Positions 49,056 to 63,765 of a DNA stretch of 64,000 nt are shown here, one piece after another. The translations under genes were made by a program, and so were the position numbers. The notes below the pieces were generated by a model. The model was not told the origin of the DNA. It did not search any database and saw only the letters and a program-made list of their open reading frames with translations. The DNA is from Epiperipatus broadwayi (lineage: Eukaryota; Onychophora; Udeonychophora; Euonychophora; Peripatidae): NCBI GenBank assembly GCA_028023455.1, contig JAQFVV010006231.1:3369478-3433477 (forward strand). The letters run 5' to 3'. The first letter of the stretch is position 1, and each line of letters begins with the position of its first letter.

Positions 49056-52000
49056 ATGAAAATAAAAATTGCGGCAATCAATGTCAGGGGTTTGAACTCA
49101 ACCTCAAAAATTAATAAGTTAAAACATTGGATCAAGGATATACAACCACACTTGCTTGGTATACTTGAGACAAAAATTTATGCTGGATCACAAACTGACC
49201 CAGCCAAACATTTAAATATGGAAGGTTTCTGTGCATGCTCCAGAGACTCTTCCTCTCCCTCAGCTGGAACTGGACTCATAATTGCTAGAAATTGCCCATT
49301 CACAACGTTCAAAATAATTCACATTGACATGAACTTATTAATTGCAACCTTCAACCAAAAAAGCATAACAATAAATCTGGTTTTTGTATATATGCCTTTA
49401 CAGGATAAAAAAATAGATACCATAATTGCAAACATTAATTCAAGGTTAGCTACAACTTCAAACCCAACCGTCTTAATTGGAGATTTTAATTTAAAATATC
49501 AGGAATTTACCCAACGTTGGCTTCACAGAATAAACATACCACTAATGAGTGGCCAAGGTTTTTTGCCAGATGATGCCATCTCTTTCCACAATAATCGCTT
49601 CTCTTCACTTATTGATCTGTGCTTTTATTCTCCAATGCTTCACCACCTTATTGAAATAAAACTAACTCCCTCAACTTTTTCCGATCACTCAGCTCAAATA
49701 GTCACAATTGACTGTGCCCAAATTCAAATATCACCCTTTCCACTTACAAGAACAATAAGAGTTTTACTCCCAGAAACAACCCCTGAATTTCTGTTCTCTG
49801 AGACCTACATAATGCTAAACATAATCAAAGATATGACTTTGAACCCGGTCCAGAAATATCTAGCATTTATGGGAATGTTGTCCTTTAACATCAACCATAT
49901 AACAAAAAAACAACCTCCACCATCAAGACTTTTGTCTCTGGCAGATCAGTTACACCAGAGAATAATCATGATTAACCCATCACACTGCACCCAGCAGTAT
50001 ATATTCAAGCTTACACATGCATACAATAAAGCATGTGAAGAACTCAAAAGCTATCTGAAGATAAAGAAAAGCAAGGTATGCCTAACCAGGCCACACACTT
50101 GGACAAGAGATTATATAAGATGGGCGCTGGGGAACCAACCAGATGTAAAAGTGCCAATGGCACTATATACAAATAGTGGAACATATGCAGGACACAATAT
50201 GATTATACCAATTTTTGAATATTTTAAAGAGAAATTACAAGAAAGACAACCATATAAAATACCACATAATCTGTTTGGCCCACCAGAGACAAAAACCCCA
50301 TTCACAAAAGATCTATTCACAACAAAACTAAATACTATTCGAAACGCTTGCCATCCAGGTAGTCCTGGAGTTCCATTGTTTGTATTAAAGCATCTAAGCA
50401 AATTCACAACAGAATATTTGTGTCAGTTAGCAAACTATCTAGCGCAACAAATTCAACCCATGGAGGGTGTCTATCCAATAGCCATAGTATCCTATAATAA
50501 AAAGAAAGCAATTATTCCACCTATTATAGACCTCAGACCAATATCTATGGGACCTTTGCCGATCAAAATTATGGAGAAAATTATTAAAGATGAAATTGAA
50601 CCGTATATAATGCCACTTATCTCCGAAGCACAATATGCAAAGAAAAACTCTTCAACAACAGAAGCAGCTTTATTCTTCAAAGCAATTCTAGCAACAGTAA
50701 AACAGCGGAAAAAATACGGACCCGTTGTTGTGCAGCTTGATATAGAAGCTGCATTTGACTCAGTCAATATATACACACTTCTAAAAATGCTAAAAGACAC
50801 AGAAATTCCTAGAACACATCTATATATAATTGCTAACCTGCTTCTGAACAGAGAGATCCATATAACTTTAAATGGAAGAAACTCACCATCTTTCACACCC
50901 ACCAAATCTATATCCCAAGGATCCCCTCTTAGTTCACTATTGTTTATATTTTACATCAATCCCCTTATTAAAAGCATACAAAATGCATTTACTGGGATCG
51001 AGATACCAGACACAACACAGCGCACTACATGCATCGCCTATATGGATGATGTTACCATATTCCTAACATCAAAAAAACAAATACCGCAACTCCAAAAGAT
51101 ATTACAAGAATATTCACAAAAATATGAATTATCATTTAATCCAGCAAAAACCACAGCCTGGTCTCTATACACTGGTAAACCATGCACATCAATTTACAAA
51201 TCAAAACCAAACTCTTTCCTTGGGTTCCCATTTCATATGGGAATTACAGGAATGAGATGTCATATCCAAAATAAACTTAAAGAAGAAGCCACAAAAATTA
51301 TAAACTCCTTGTTCAAGGCATATCTTTCACTATATTCCAAAGTACAGTTAATTAACCAGCTTATCACAACCAAAATAACTTACTATGTACCGGTTATTTC
51401 ATTCTCAAAGGGGTTCATTTCAAAAATTAAAACCATATATAATAAACTACTTTGGGCCAGAAAAACAGTAGCAATTTCCACAAAAAAACTTAGCCAACCT
51501 CTAATAAAAAATGGACTTGGCTTGCACAACATCAATGTTTTTCATATACAGAAGTTAAGGAACTCAATAATCACAATACTTGCCAAATACCCCAAAATTA
51601 ACCACTTGCTAGAAGTTACTCCAACAGATAGACCACCTCCAAAAGGTTCCTTTTTCACCAACATTATATACCAATGCAAAACCACAGATAAGATTCCAGA
51701 ACAGTATTTGCATAAGTATTCATACTGGGATATTTATGGTTTAATAAACAGAGAAGCAGATACTAATGTTATACAACCTATGCTAGGAATTAACAACAAG
51801 AGACTACTCAAGGAATATAAAAAATGGGCTCTAGAGCCCAAATACTTTGATTTTATCATGAAAATCAATCTCATTGCCTTGCCAACAACCCACTTTCTTT
51901 ATCATAAAAGAATGTATATATCTATTGACCCCTTCTGTGGACTCTGCCATCGAGCAGAAGAGACACTGGACCACTTTATTTATCAATGTGTAGCACTTAA

Positions 52001-52289
52001 CCAAACACGACAGATGATGTGTAACACCTACAGAAAACCGGGTACAATCATTAATCACATAATAGCTGCTTTTCAAGGAAGATCAATACCTAGCATTAGG
52101 GCAGCCACATTTGTTCTATATGCGTATTGGTGCACCCGATGTACTTTCTTAATTGGCAATAACACCAGACGACACCCAGCTACATTTAGCAACAAACTGC
52201 TACACATTCGAAATAGAGATAAAATAATAACCAACCCCCACTTATATGCAGCAACATGGTCATTGTTAAAACAACCATCAATGCTGTGA
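49056..52289 (+). CDS. LINE ORF2: AP endonuclease and reverse transcriptase
   Basis: A 1077-aa uninterrupted protein that nicks target DNA and reverse-transcribes the LINE RNA. The N-terminal endonuclease/exonuclease/phosphatase domain (1 to about 220) shows INVRGLN with N9, ILETK with E38, GDFNL with D143 and N145, and SDHS with D210 and H211. The RT domain (about 470-760) has LRPISMGPLP, QLDIEAAFDSVN with D562, SQGSPLSSLLF near 621 and the YMDD box at 662-665. After it come GLGLHN near 830 and the C-terminal zinc motif CGLCHRAEETLDHFIYQC (C961, C964, H973, C978). No RNase H domain is seen. ORF2 follows the end of ORF1 by 28 bp, so translation probably depends on reinitiation or internal entry. 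All catalytic residues look intact. Confidence 0.93.
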   Translation: MKIKIAAINVRGLNSTSKINKLKHWIKDIQPHLLGILETKIYAGSQTDPAKHLNMEGFCACSRDSSSPSAGTGLIIARNCPFTTFKIIHIDMNLLIATFNQKSITINLVFVYMPLQDKKIDTIIANINSRLATTSNPTVLIGDFNLKYQEFTQRWLHRINIPLMSGQGFLPDDAISFHNNRFSSLIDLCFYSPMLHHLIEIKLTPSTFSDHSAQIVTIDCAQIQISPFPLTRTIRVLLPETTPEFLFSETYIMLNIIKDMTLNPVQKYLAFMGMLSFNINHITKKQPPPSRLLSLADQLHQRIIMINPSHCTQQYIFKLTHAYNKACEELKSYLKIKKSKVCLTRPHTWTRDYIRWALGNQPDVKVPMALYTNSGTYAGHNMIIPIFEYFKEKLQERQPYKIPHNLFGPPETKTPFTKDLFTTKLNTIRNACHPGSPGVPLFVLKHLSKFTTEYLCQLANYLAQQIQPMEGVYPIAIVSYNKKKAIIPPIIDLRPISMGPLPIKIMEKIIKDEIEPYIMPLISEAQYAKKNSSTTEAALFFKAILATVKQRKKYGPVVVQLDIEAAFDSVNIYTLLKMLKDTEIPRTHLYIIANLLLNREIHITLNGRNSPSFTPTKSISQGSPLSSLLFIFYINPLIKSIQNAFTGIEIPDTTQRTTCIAYMDDVTIFLTSKKQIPQLQKILQEYSQKYELSFNPAKTTAWSLYTGKPCTSIYKSKPNSFLGFPFHMGITGMRCHIQNKLKEEATKIINSLFKAYLSLYSKVQLINQLITTKITYYVPVISFSKGFISKIKTIYNKLLWARKTVAISTKKLSQPLIKNGLGLHNINVFHIQKLRNSIITILAKYPKINHLLEVTPTDRPPPKGSFFTNIIYQCKTTDKIPEQYLHKYSYWDIYGLINREADTNVIQPMLGINNKRLLKEYKKWALEPKYFDFIMKINLIALPTTHFLYHKRMYISIDPFCGLCHRAEETLDHFIYQCVALNQTRQMMCNTYRKPGTIINHIIAAFQGRSIPSIRAATFVLYAYWCTRCTFLIGNNTRRHPATFSNKLLHIRNRDKIITNPHLYAATWSLLKQPSML

Positions 52290-54945
<2,656 letters not shown>

Positions 54946-55096
54946 CTGCGCATAGATAATGAAGCTATTAAACATAAATAAAATTATTAAAAGTTACCGT
55001 CGCCATGAATATGGAACTATAAACAGTCCCGAAAGCGCTTGGCGGTAACTTTTAATAATTTTATTTACATTTAATAGCTTCATTATCTGTGCGCAG
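54946..55096. mobile_element. 151-bp MITE with long terminal inverted repeats
   Basis: 54946-55000 and 55043-55096 are near-complementary (CTGCGCATAGATAATGAAGC against its reverse, with few mismatches), leaving a ~45-bp GC-richer middle. No clear target duplication was found; a (TG)n tract abuts the left end. The superfamily is unknown. Confidence 0.8.
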
Positions 55097-57713
55097 ATAT
55101 TAAATTTACAAAATTAAAATTTTAAGATAAAATTAAATATTTAGATATAAAAATTTACATAGATAATGATAATAATAACACCTTATTAAAGAAGATAAAT
55201 TAAGAAAAAATATTTCTATAGATTCACAACAAGCATGGTCATAAAAGATTGCAATTATTAAAAATTTTAAATATAGAAATAATATAATACAGATAAAAAT
55301 ATAGCTAGTTTTCAAAGAAAACAATTTATTGAAATATATAAAGTTTATTTGTAAATAACTTGTAAAAAGATACTTTTCAATCATAACAATTCTATGTAAA
55401 ATCACCATAGTAACAATAGTTCGGATAAAAATTGAATTAAACTTTCATATTATCCCCAAATTTATATTATATTACTAAAAATGCAAAAATTATATTGATA
55501 AAACATAAATATTGAATGGTCAAATAATAAAAGTCTGGAAAAATTATTATGTAAATATAAAATAAAAGGCAATATAAAATATAAAAAAACATACATAAAA
55601 TTATTTGTGACAATTACAATCTGATTTACTGTAGATATATCAGGAAGATGAAAGAGCTAAAGAACATAACAATATAATTAATAGATGAAATGATAAATCT
55701 GCTTTATACATTCATTACTTAACATAAGGAAATAAAATAGATGCTATAAAAAATATTAAACTGTTAAATTACATTAAAGATCCAAAAAGAAGACAAATAT
55801 ATTATATTAACTACAAAATAAATAATTGTATGAATATTTATAAAACCTCAACAAATGTAATTAATAAAGTGATCAATTAAAAATTAATGAACAATTATAT
55901 AGGGTAGAATATATAAAGTTATATAGAGATGTTTTCATTTTTTTTGTGCATTGTTATATTATTAATTTCTTTCAATTTTTAATGAATTTCTAATAATCTG
56001 GATTGCTACATTATAATTTTATCTTGTTTTTCATGTTTTATTTTATTATTTTTATTTCTATTACAAGACTGTAGATAATACTCCATGTGTAATAATGAGT
56101 CAACATTTAAAAGACATGTTCAACATTTGATAAGGGCATAAAATCATATGCTGAAATGGGTTTTTTATATATAATTATTAATATATATATATATATTATA
56201 AAGCTATTAAATATAATATTTTGTTATTATTTTTTATAATTTTTACACTTATTCATAAACATATTTGTAAAATATTTTTTAAAAACCAAAAAAATATGTA
56301 ATTACAATTATATTTGATTTTTAAGAACGCAGGTCAAATAAAACAGTAATTATAGTAAAGCAGAAGTTGTGTTTAATTTGCTGAAAAGAAATGCTTTCAT
56401 AAACATCCGCACATTTTAATAATAGTAATAAAAATAATTTTAATTTTTAAAATGGATTTCAAATAAGAAATAATTCATTCAATGTTTTTTTACAATAGGC
56501 AAAGGCAAACATCAAATTAAAAAAAAAAAGTCATTATTCTCATTATATTTTTTTTTTCTATTTTGCAAAGTTAAAATATTATCTTTAAGAATATTTATTG
56601 TTTGTAATCTTATATTTGTAATAAAAAAATAATATAATAAATCACTAACATCTATATAGCATAATTTTTTATTAAGTTCAAATTATCCATTGGCTGTGTA
56701 AATATGTAGTAATTCATAAATCTAAAGCTGAAATCAAAGCATAATGATCCTATGTTAAAAATTCATTTTCAAAGAGAAAAACTAAATAAAAAAATTGCAA
56801 AGTTACATAAGTCTATTTCAATGTCCAAATATGTCTGTATTTACAGTACAACAAACAATACTTATTATAAATTATAACCAAGGCTTTACAACAAAATACA
56901 GGCAATATGTGCTATATATGTACAAGACAGAACTAGAATCAAAATATAACATAGTTCACAGTATCATTATATAATGTTGAGAATGTTATAGAAATAACTT
57001 TTATAGTTAATGATACATTTTTTGTGACAATTTATCTATACAATAATTTACTATATGAAACCATAAGATATTATATGACAAAAAATATTACATATAAACA
57101 ATGCACAAAATATTTAAACTTCATAAAGTTTCAGCAATCTCTAGAAATTGAATTAATGTCATTCTGAAAGTAAATGGGGCTCAATATAATTATTAAATAA
57201 AAAAATAAATGCATATTGTAGAAAAGCATAAATGCATACAAATTAAAAGATGCAATATCATAGTAAAATGTTATTATGTGGAAATCTTTTTGGAGATTCT
57301 AAATTATTAGACATTGGTTATTTATTAAGCACAAAAACTTAATAAAATACACTTTGAAAATGATCAATCATAAGTAAGTTTATTCCTCTAATTGTTTTTA
57401 AATAGGAATATTTTGTCTGATTCTCATGAATTTACTAATTTTTGCCTGTGAATATGCTACCTGCAGTTATGAATGAATATTTGCATTATAAGAAAAATAT
57501 ATTGTATCACCCTATGCCAGAAATAAATAATCATCAGCCAGAAAGATTTAAAAATAATCATATAGTTTAAATATGATGCAACTCTTTTGTATTTTTTTAA
57601 TATCAATAATCTTTTAAAAAGAATAATAAAATAAATGTTTTTGGTTTTCTTTTTTCTGTTATTAATTAACAACTACTTCCAAAGTCAAATTGCTCTTTCT
57701 ATCAAATTCTAAA
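55097..57713. other. AT-rich non-coding DNA
   Basis: I see no gene. 56846-56897 repeats the ~55-bp block found at 33992-34045. Confidence 0.45.
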
Positions 57714-57715
57714 TA

Positions 57716-58307
57716 CACCTGGGGCTCATTTTATGCGGCAGATAGGTTCCTCAGAAAACACGCATAAAAGAAATAGCACAAAAATAAATGTAACTTACCC
57801 GGGAAAATGGGGGATAGGTTCCCATAATTTTCAAAAATTGGCATAAAAGCAAAGCAACAAGGAAAAATTACTTTAAAATTTGCATTAAAAAAATAAGGAA
57901 ATAAAGTATGACAAATAAAAAATTTCAAATATATGAAAAAAATTAATATAAGACAAACTTTTTTTATTAACTACAGTATTTAATTTTACATTTTTTCATA
58001 CATATTTCAATCATTACCACTATTTTACAATATCGTTCGTTTGTGAACTAGTAAGAAATCAGATTCGTGACATGTACAACTAGCGCCACTTCCAATCTTG
58101 TGCTGTTTCTATATTAAAAAAATTAGATCGCAATCAAAACAAAAGATTATCATTAGAAAAATTATTTTCAGTTTATAAAATCAAAATCTTCATTAATATT
58201 TATTTTAAAAATCTAAAAATATTTATTTCTGTTAATATCTAACAAAATATGTAAAGTTTAAAATTTTTGAATATTTATTGTGATATTTTTATATGTATGT
58301 ATAAATC

Positions 58308-58365
<58 letters not shown>

Positions 58366-58611
58366 TACTCATTACTATAAGTAAGTTATTTATATAGAAG
58401 CTAAGATTCTAAATACAGCTTTATGCCATATTCACATAAGCTGCTAATATAACATTATATTTTTGAAAAAAAAAAAAAAAGTATTTCAAGTCAAAATAAG
58501 TTATTAATAATTTAAATTTCTTGATATCTAATAAATATAGTGAAATATGAAAGATATTAAGAAGAAACATGAATCGCATAAAAATATTCTGCATAAAACG
58601 AGACCCAGGTG
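57716..58611 (-). mobile_element. Tigger/pogo-like TIR element, short form
   Basis: The left end CACCTGGGGCTCATTTTATG and the right end CGAGACCCAGGTG are inverted complements and both abut TA. It is homologous, in reverse orientation, to the two ends of 13459-16502 and lacks the long interior of that copy. It looks like an internally deleted, non-autonomous relative. A (TAT)n microsatellite has expanded inside it. No transposase is encoded; a 65-codon minus-strand frame near the left end is chance. Confidence 0.82.
58308..58364. repeat. (TAT)n microsatellite
   Basis: About 19 uninterrupted TAT units lie inside the Tigger-like element. Confidence 0.95.
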
Positions 58612-58613
58612 TA

Positions 58614-59025
58614 TTATCATTAAATTTGCTTACAAATATATGCTTTATTGATCTTTACTGGGTTTAATATTGTTTTGCATTTTTCAGTATATAAAATTAT
58701 TTTGGTGAGATTTATATACTTGTACATATTACCAAAAAATCTTTACTAAGCATAAAAAAAAGATATATATTCTTCTCTTGAAAATGATATAAGTAAACTT
58801 TAAAAACTTATTTAACTACATATCAATCCTGCAACTGTATTAGAACTGTTATGCCTTTTCACATTTGTATTAATCTGCTGATAACTTTCTAAACTTGTGA
58901 TTTGATCAAATAACGTGTACATGATATTTTTTCCACAAGTTTTACAAAGTTATCGCCAGTCTAATACATATGTGAAAAAGCGTAGCAGTTCTGATACATG
59001 TTGCAGTAATAATACATAATACTAA
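58614..59025. other. AT-rich non-coding DNA
   Basis: Nothing recognised. An imperfect inverted pair (GTATTAGAACTG... and ...CAGTTCTGATAC) near 58839 and 58988 is short. Confidence 0.4.
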
Positions 59026-59300
59026 TTTCTAACAATACTAAAAATATGAATTTCATCCAAAAATGAATCTTAAGAAATACATTTTTAACAATACATGGAA
59101 TATTAATTTGTAACAATACTAGAAATATAAATTTCACCTAAAAATTAATCTTAAAAAGTATATTTTTAATAATGCTAAAAATATGAGAAAATATAAAATG
59201 AAAATGACACGGAATATTAATTTCTAACAATACTAAAAATATAAATTTCAACCAAGAATCAATCTTAAAAAGTACATTTTTAACAATAGTAAAAATATTG
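59026..59300 (+). repeat. Tandem repeat, three units of ~80-115 bp
   Basis: TTTSTAACAATACTARAAAT starts units at 59026, 59107 and 59221. Each continues with an AATTTCA and then an AATCTTAA..A block. The second unit carries about 30 bp extra. Confidence 0.75.
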
Positions 59301-59320
59301 ATTTGACATAAATTTAAAAT

Positions 59321-59416
59321 ATGACACACCATTATGCAATTCCCAAATGTTATTTTAAATACGAACTAATATGACGTGCCATTATGCAATTCCCAAATGT
59401 AATGCTAAATACGGAC
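59321..59416 (+). repeat. Tandem repeat, two units of 50 bp
   Basis: ATGACRYRCCATTATGCAAT begins at 59321 and 59371. Both units contain TCCCAAATGT and AAATACG. Confidence 0.85.
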
Positions 59417-59585
59417 AAAACAATCACTAAATTATAAAATACCCTGTAAAATATACTCATATGGTACTTACTGTGTAATATACAACAGGAATTGTAGCGA
59501 TGAAACAATCCATTGTCTGTTCTACTTTATTTTAAGTGGATACTTTTTTTTGTATTAAAATGAAGACTAAAAGTAAACTTTTTAT

Positions 59586-59830
59586 TTTCCCCCAAATGCA
59601 CACTTATTTAACACATGAGTGTATTTGTGGTTCACATGAAAATAATCATAACCCCTTCGTAACTCAGCATATTTACAGACCTTCTAACAGTCAGAATAAA
59701 TCGTCAATCCGTCTTCTACATTTTGTTTGATGGCTTCCATAAGGGTTGCCGCTGTTCTGTTCAGGAAGAATTCATCCAACTTGGTTTTGAAAAGGTTCTC
59801 GCCAATTTTGATGATTTTGTTATGGCCTCC
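59586..59830 (-). pseudogene. IS1595/Merlin-type transposase relic 2
   Basis: On the minus strand the frame reads GGHNKIIKIGENLFKTKLDE, then NRTAATLMEAIKQNVEDG, TIYSDC*KVCKYAELRRGYD and YFHVNHKYTHVL. This parallels the intact transposase blocks GGPNTIVEIDESLFTKRK, DRSVSTLMQEILQNVHEG, TIYSDCWKGYK and HHRVNHTYNFID. The stretch between the first and second blocks is deleted and a stop replaces the Trp after the second catalytic Asp. The first catalytic Asp is replaced by Gly, so the copy is inactive. It lies next to a partial tandem copy of itself (59925-60021). Confidence 0.87.
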
Positions 59831-59924
59831 AATTTTATGTTTTCTTGAAAATATAAAACAGCCTTCATTTCAGTTGCAGTAAAAATCAATGAATCAAAAG
59901 TTTGAACACAAATGAAAGTAAAAT

Positions 59925-60021
59925 CCCTCTTCCACATTTTGTTTCATTGCTTCCATACGAATTCATCCAGCTTGATTTTGAAAAGGCTCTCAACAATTTT
60001 GACGATTTTGTTAGGGCATCC
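59925..60021 (-). pseudogene. IS1595/Merlin-type transposase relic 3 (tandem partial copy)
   Basis: The minus strand reads GCPNKIVKIVESLFKIKLDE and then falls out of frame. It repeats the start of relic 2, and the following ~70 bp (ACATTTTCTTGAAAATATAA, then the 'ttcatttcagt' block) also match. The pair is therefore a tandem duplication with a period of about 190-220 bp. It is non-functional. Confidence 0.75.
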
Positions 60022-60432
60022 AATTTTACATTTTCTTGAAAATATAAAACAGCATTCATTTCAGTAGCGGGTAAAAATCACTGAATCAAAACTAAGAATA
60101 CAAATGAAAGTAAAAATCACTGAATCAAAACTACGAATACAAATGAAGTAAAAAATAGTTTAAAAATGCAAGTGACAACACTAGAGATATTATCAGAACA
60201 AAATGTGGACAATAACTGAGAGTGTAAAATTATCACAAAAAAAAAAAAAACCATTATTGAATGAGATCAGATCGCAGGGTTGAAAAAGTGTACCATCTCC
60301 ACTGATTTGCAGGACTAATATGTAAGTACTCCTAATTTATATACAGCAAATTGGACTAAATTAAAATTACAGAATAAAAAAAGTAATTCAATTTATTCCC
60401 TAGAAATTATAGCAATACCTGTATATTTTGAA
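60022..60432. other. AT-rich non-coding DNA
   Basis: A short duplication of 'agtaaaaatcactgaatcaa' occurs at about 60070-60130. No gene. Confidence 0.45.
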
Positions 60433-60591
60433 TATTTTTATATTGGACTATTTCCATAATCTAATATGTGTATTGAATGTCTTTAGAAAAAATTAACTTT
60501 ATTTAAATATTCCAAATACATTCAACTGTTAATTTTTTCTAAAGACATACAATACACACATTAGATGATGGAAGTAGTCCAATATAAAAAT
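60433..60591. repeat. Hairpin-forming element with ~65-bp arms
   Basis: 60433-60497 and about 60527-60591 are near-complementary; the left arm starts TATTTTTATATTGGACTA and both contain TGTCTTTAGAAAAAATTAAC. This is a MITE-like fold-back unit without a visible target duplication. Confidence 0.75.
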
Positions 60592-63487
60592 ACAGCTAGA
60601 ACACCATCATCACAAACCTTTAGGAAAACACAAATTTTTACTGAATGATTAGCAAAAAAAAGAAGGGGATGATGGTGGAAATATATAAATGTTTAAAGAT
60701 ATATTGTGATAAATAAATCTTCATCAATTAATAAAAAATAAAATGAAAATATAAAATTGTTATTCTTAATACAACAATAAAAAAAAAAATTCTTCTTTAT
60801 CTCCAGGAAGAAGAGAAAGACGTTTCCTAGTTTTGTAAAAATATTGGAGGAAGTTTATAAACATTTATTTGAATTGTAAAGGGTTACATTTTGACCGTAA
60901 AATTAGAAACGATAAATAAATGCTTACTTCAATATTTCCCTGCACAAAAATATGGCGAGACTATATGATCAACTGATAACGCTTGATCATCATCAGCCTT
61001 TTATACCTTAACAGAATTTATTTTAGTGGAGCGATATCATAAACTTTAACCATCCCTCCTTTACACAATTAAGATGCTTATTAGATTTTAATATTAATGG
61101 AGAATTTAATTTAACTATTTAATATAATAATTAAACTAATAGTAGTAAATATAGTTATTACTCCACTCCCCTTCCATCAACCTCCACCACATTATTTTTT
61201 TCCCTTACATATATGAAAAAGAATATGGATGGCAACTATCTTCAGTTTTTTATTGTCAATATTACAATAACAAATGGAGTGGAATCTCCTCAGACTGTAT
61301 TTTCAAGTGTTTATTTACAGTGTTACCCTTGAATGCTTCCAGGTCAAAGTTGACACCTTCACCTGGGAAGGAGTGGCCAACACTAGAGTCGGAGTAGCAG
61401 ATAACAAAGCAGTCATTCCACTTTAGCTGCTCATGTTCTGACCATAGTCACTAACTGTCAGGAAATGGCAAACTCTTCTAATGTCACTTGTCATAATAAA
61501 ATACAGTCAATCTAGGAATGTATATATATAATTCGTAAAAAAAAAAGCAATACATTTAAAAATAATTGCATTTTTTTTTTTATAATATATGAAATATAAT
61601 TTCTATCTTGAAATAATTATATAGATTGGCAAACATCTAATATATATGCATGTGTATGTTTGCATTTGATGTGTAACGTATTAAAGCTACGTATATTCTC
61701 TTATAATTCAACGAATACCAAATGTTTAATTTACAAATAATTATAATACACGAATGAGTTTTAAAATAATGTCCATATAGTTCAAAGTAAGCTGGTTAAA
61801 TTGTGTTAGTAGTAAGTTTAACATGTCCTTATAATTTAGCACAAGCTGATGGACTTGAGAGATAAAGATAGCGGGATTGAACCAATCAAGACTTCTGGAA
61901 CAATTAAATATTCTTAATTTTTTCTTATAGCACAGCATGGCACATAAATAATTAAAAAAATAAAAATCACGGACGAAATTTAGTATAAATTTATAATCAG
62001 CCAAAAATGATCATCATATCCATTAATTTATATATTTTTTTAATTGCTTCCAAAAATAAATAAATCTATCATTTATCCAGAAATAATTTTTTATAAATGA
62101 ATGAAGATTTGATTAATAAAATATGAATTACAATAATATTTAATTATCTTACAACTTTTTATTTGATTGGATTATGTTTTGTAAAATGGTTTTTTTGTTT
62201 GTTTTGGAATTGGATAATCTGGATTGAAATTAATAGTTTATAAAACAAAACAAATAGAAATAAATATTATTAAACATTTCAATTTCTTGGGAGGTTTTAA
62301 CAAAATATTACAAATTTATTATCAGGCAAATAACAATTATAATTTTGTCATCAAATTAAAAATCATCATTAAATTAGCAATGTAATATTATCATAGGAAT
62401 AAATAAAAGGAATATCCCTAAAATAAACACTCCTATATTACTTATATGTAAAAAAAACTTATAATAAATTGTTTTACAGCTGAGATTTGATTAATAGAAG
62501 AAAAAAAAAGTTATTACAAAAGAGATTGGGCAATAAAAATATACATTTAATACAAGAATGCAAATGTAACTTTTAAGTCTTTGACTATATATATATAATC
62601 AATCAATTTGTCATATTGATTAACAAAAATAAATAAATATTTAGTCCAATAAATAAAATAACTCTGAATTTATATGAAACTTCAGCCTTTTATTCAAAAT
62701 TAAAACAAATTTATGACATATTATAGTGATTAATATATAACTTCCAATTAAATATTTACTATAAATATTTCTTTCAATAAAAGTATACATTATTTGATAA
62801 ATTAATTTATAAATATTTATCATTTTCTTCTACATTTATAGCTACTTTTACTGAAAAAAAAACACGAAAGAATTCGTTATTAAATCAATATATACATTTT
62901 TATTTCTTTAATAATTAAATATTCTATGTTTAATAAACAAATAAATCCATAAATCTCTAATAAATATTCTTCAAAAAGAGAACTTAGATAATGGGCCATC
63001 AGATATGATTAAAGATTCATAGAACCAAAAAAGTTTATACCTTGAAATATAATAAGACAAAATATCTCATGCTCATAACTCAGTGATTAAATAATCTTGA
63101 TACCGTGTGTACATTTATGTTAAAATAATGTAATTGAAAAGAAAATGCTAACAAACAAAAGTTACTTTTAGAAATATTAAAATAAAAACTGGAATGACTA
63201 AAATATTTATTATTGTAATAATATTCAATTCATTTTAAAATAAATTATTTAAAATTAAATAAAAAAGGTCTATCCTCTAATAAATGGATTATTTAATTTA
63301 TTTCTGATTCGAACAAAAACTAAAACTCAATTTTAATTATTGATGTTATAACAAAAGAAAGAAAAATATTGTTTTTGTAAGAAAAATGACAAAGGTGTTG
63401 ATTTACTGTACATATAACTCCAATAATTTATTTACATAAATATACTTTAATATTTGACTACAAATATATATATATAACATTAAATGT
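60592..63487. other. AT-rich non-coding DNA
   Basis: Apart from the open segment at 61262-61447, nothing is recognised. A minus-strand box-B-like TGGTTCAATCCCGC near 61872-61885 lacks a supporting box A. Confidence 0.45.
61262..61447 (-). other. Unidentified protein-like open segment
   Basis: About 60 codons stay open on the minus strand, reading LWSEHEQLKWNDCFVICYSD, SSVGHSFPGEGVNFDLEAFK and then KHLKIQSEEIPLHL. The composition is unlike the AT-run frames around it and looks like real protein, perhaps an exon or a transposon fragment. I do not recognise the family. There is no start codon in good context and no clear partner exon. Confidence 0.3.
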
Positions 63488-63765
63488 AATTAGAGGGAAT
63501 TTGAATATAAACTTTCAGGCTCGCTTCAGCTATTTAATCCATCTTATATAATCTATACATATGACCACATACATGCAAGAAAGATAAATGATCTCCAATT
63601 TATGTACTTCATGTTGAACCAGCCCTTATCAGTTGGTCCAGATCATCATTTCCCACAAATATATATAACCGGTGCTCAGTTTATTTTAAAATAGCAAATC
63701 TTTAAACTTTAATGGCCAGGCTTCAATCTTCTCCGCACTCCAATTCTTTAGCCAATGCCAGATGA
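63488..63765 (+). repeat. SINE-like family A, copy 6
   Basis: It shows GGGAATTTGAATATAAACTT, a CATATGACCACATACATGC block, 'gaaccagcccttatcagttg', 'agatcatcatttcccaca', 'ggtgctcagttta', and AGCAAATCTTTAAACTTTAA, in the same order as 43118-43430. The back part is cut short near 63765. Confidence 0.65.

Noticed and set aside
59536-59730. 64-codon plus-strand open frame
   Set aside because: It is antisense to a transposase relic that has clear family similarity.
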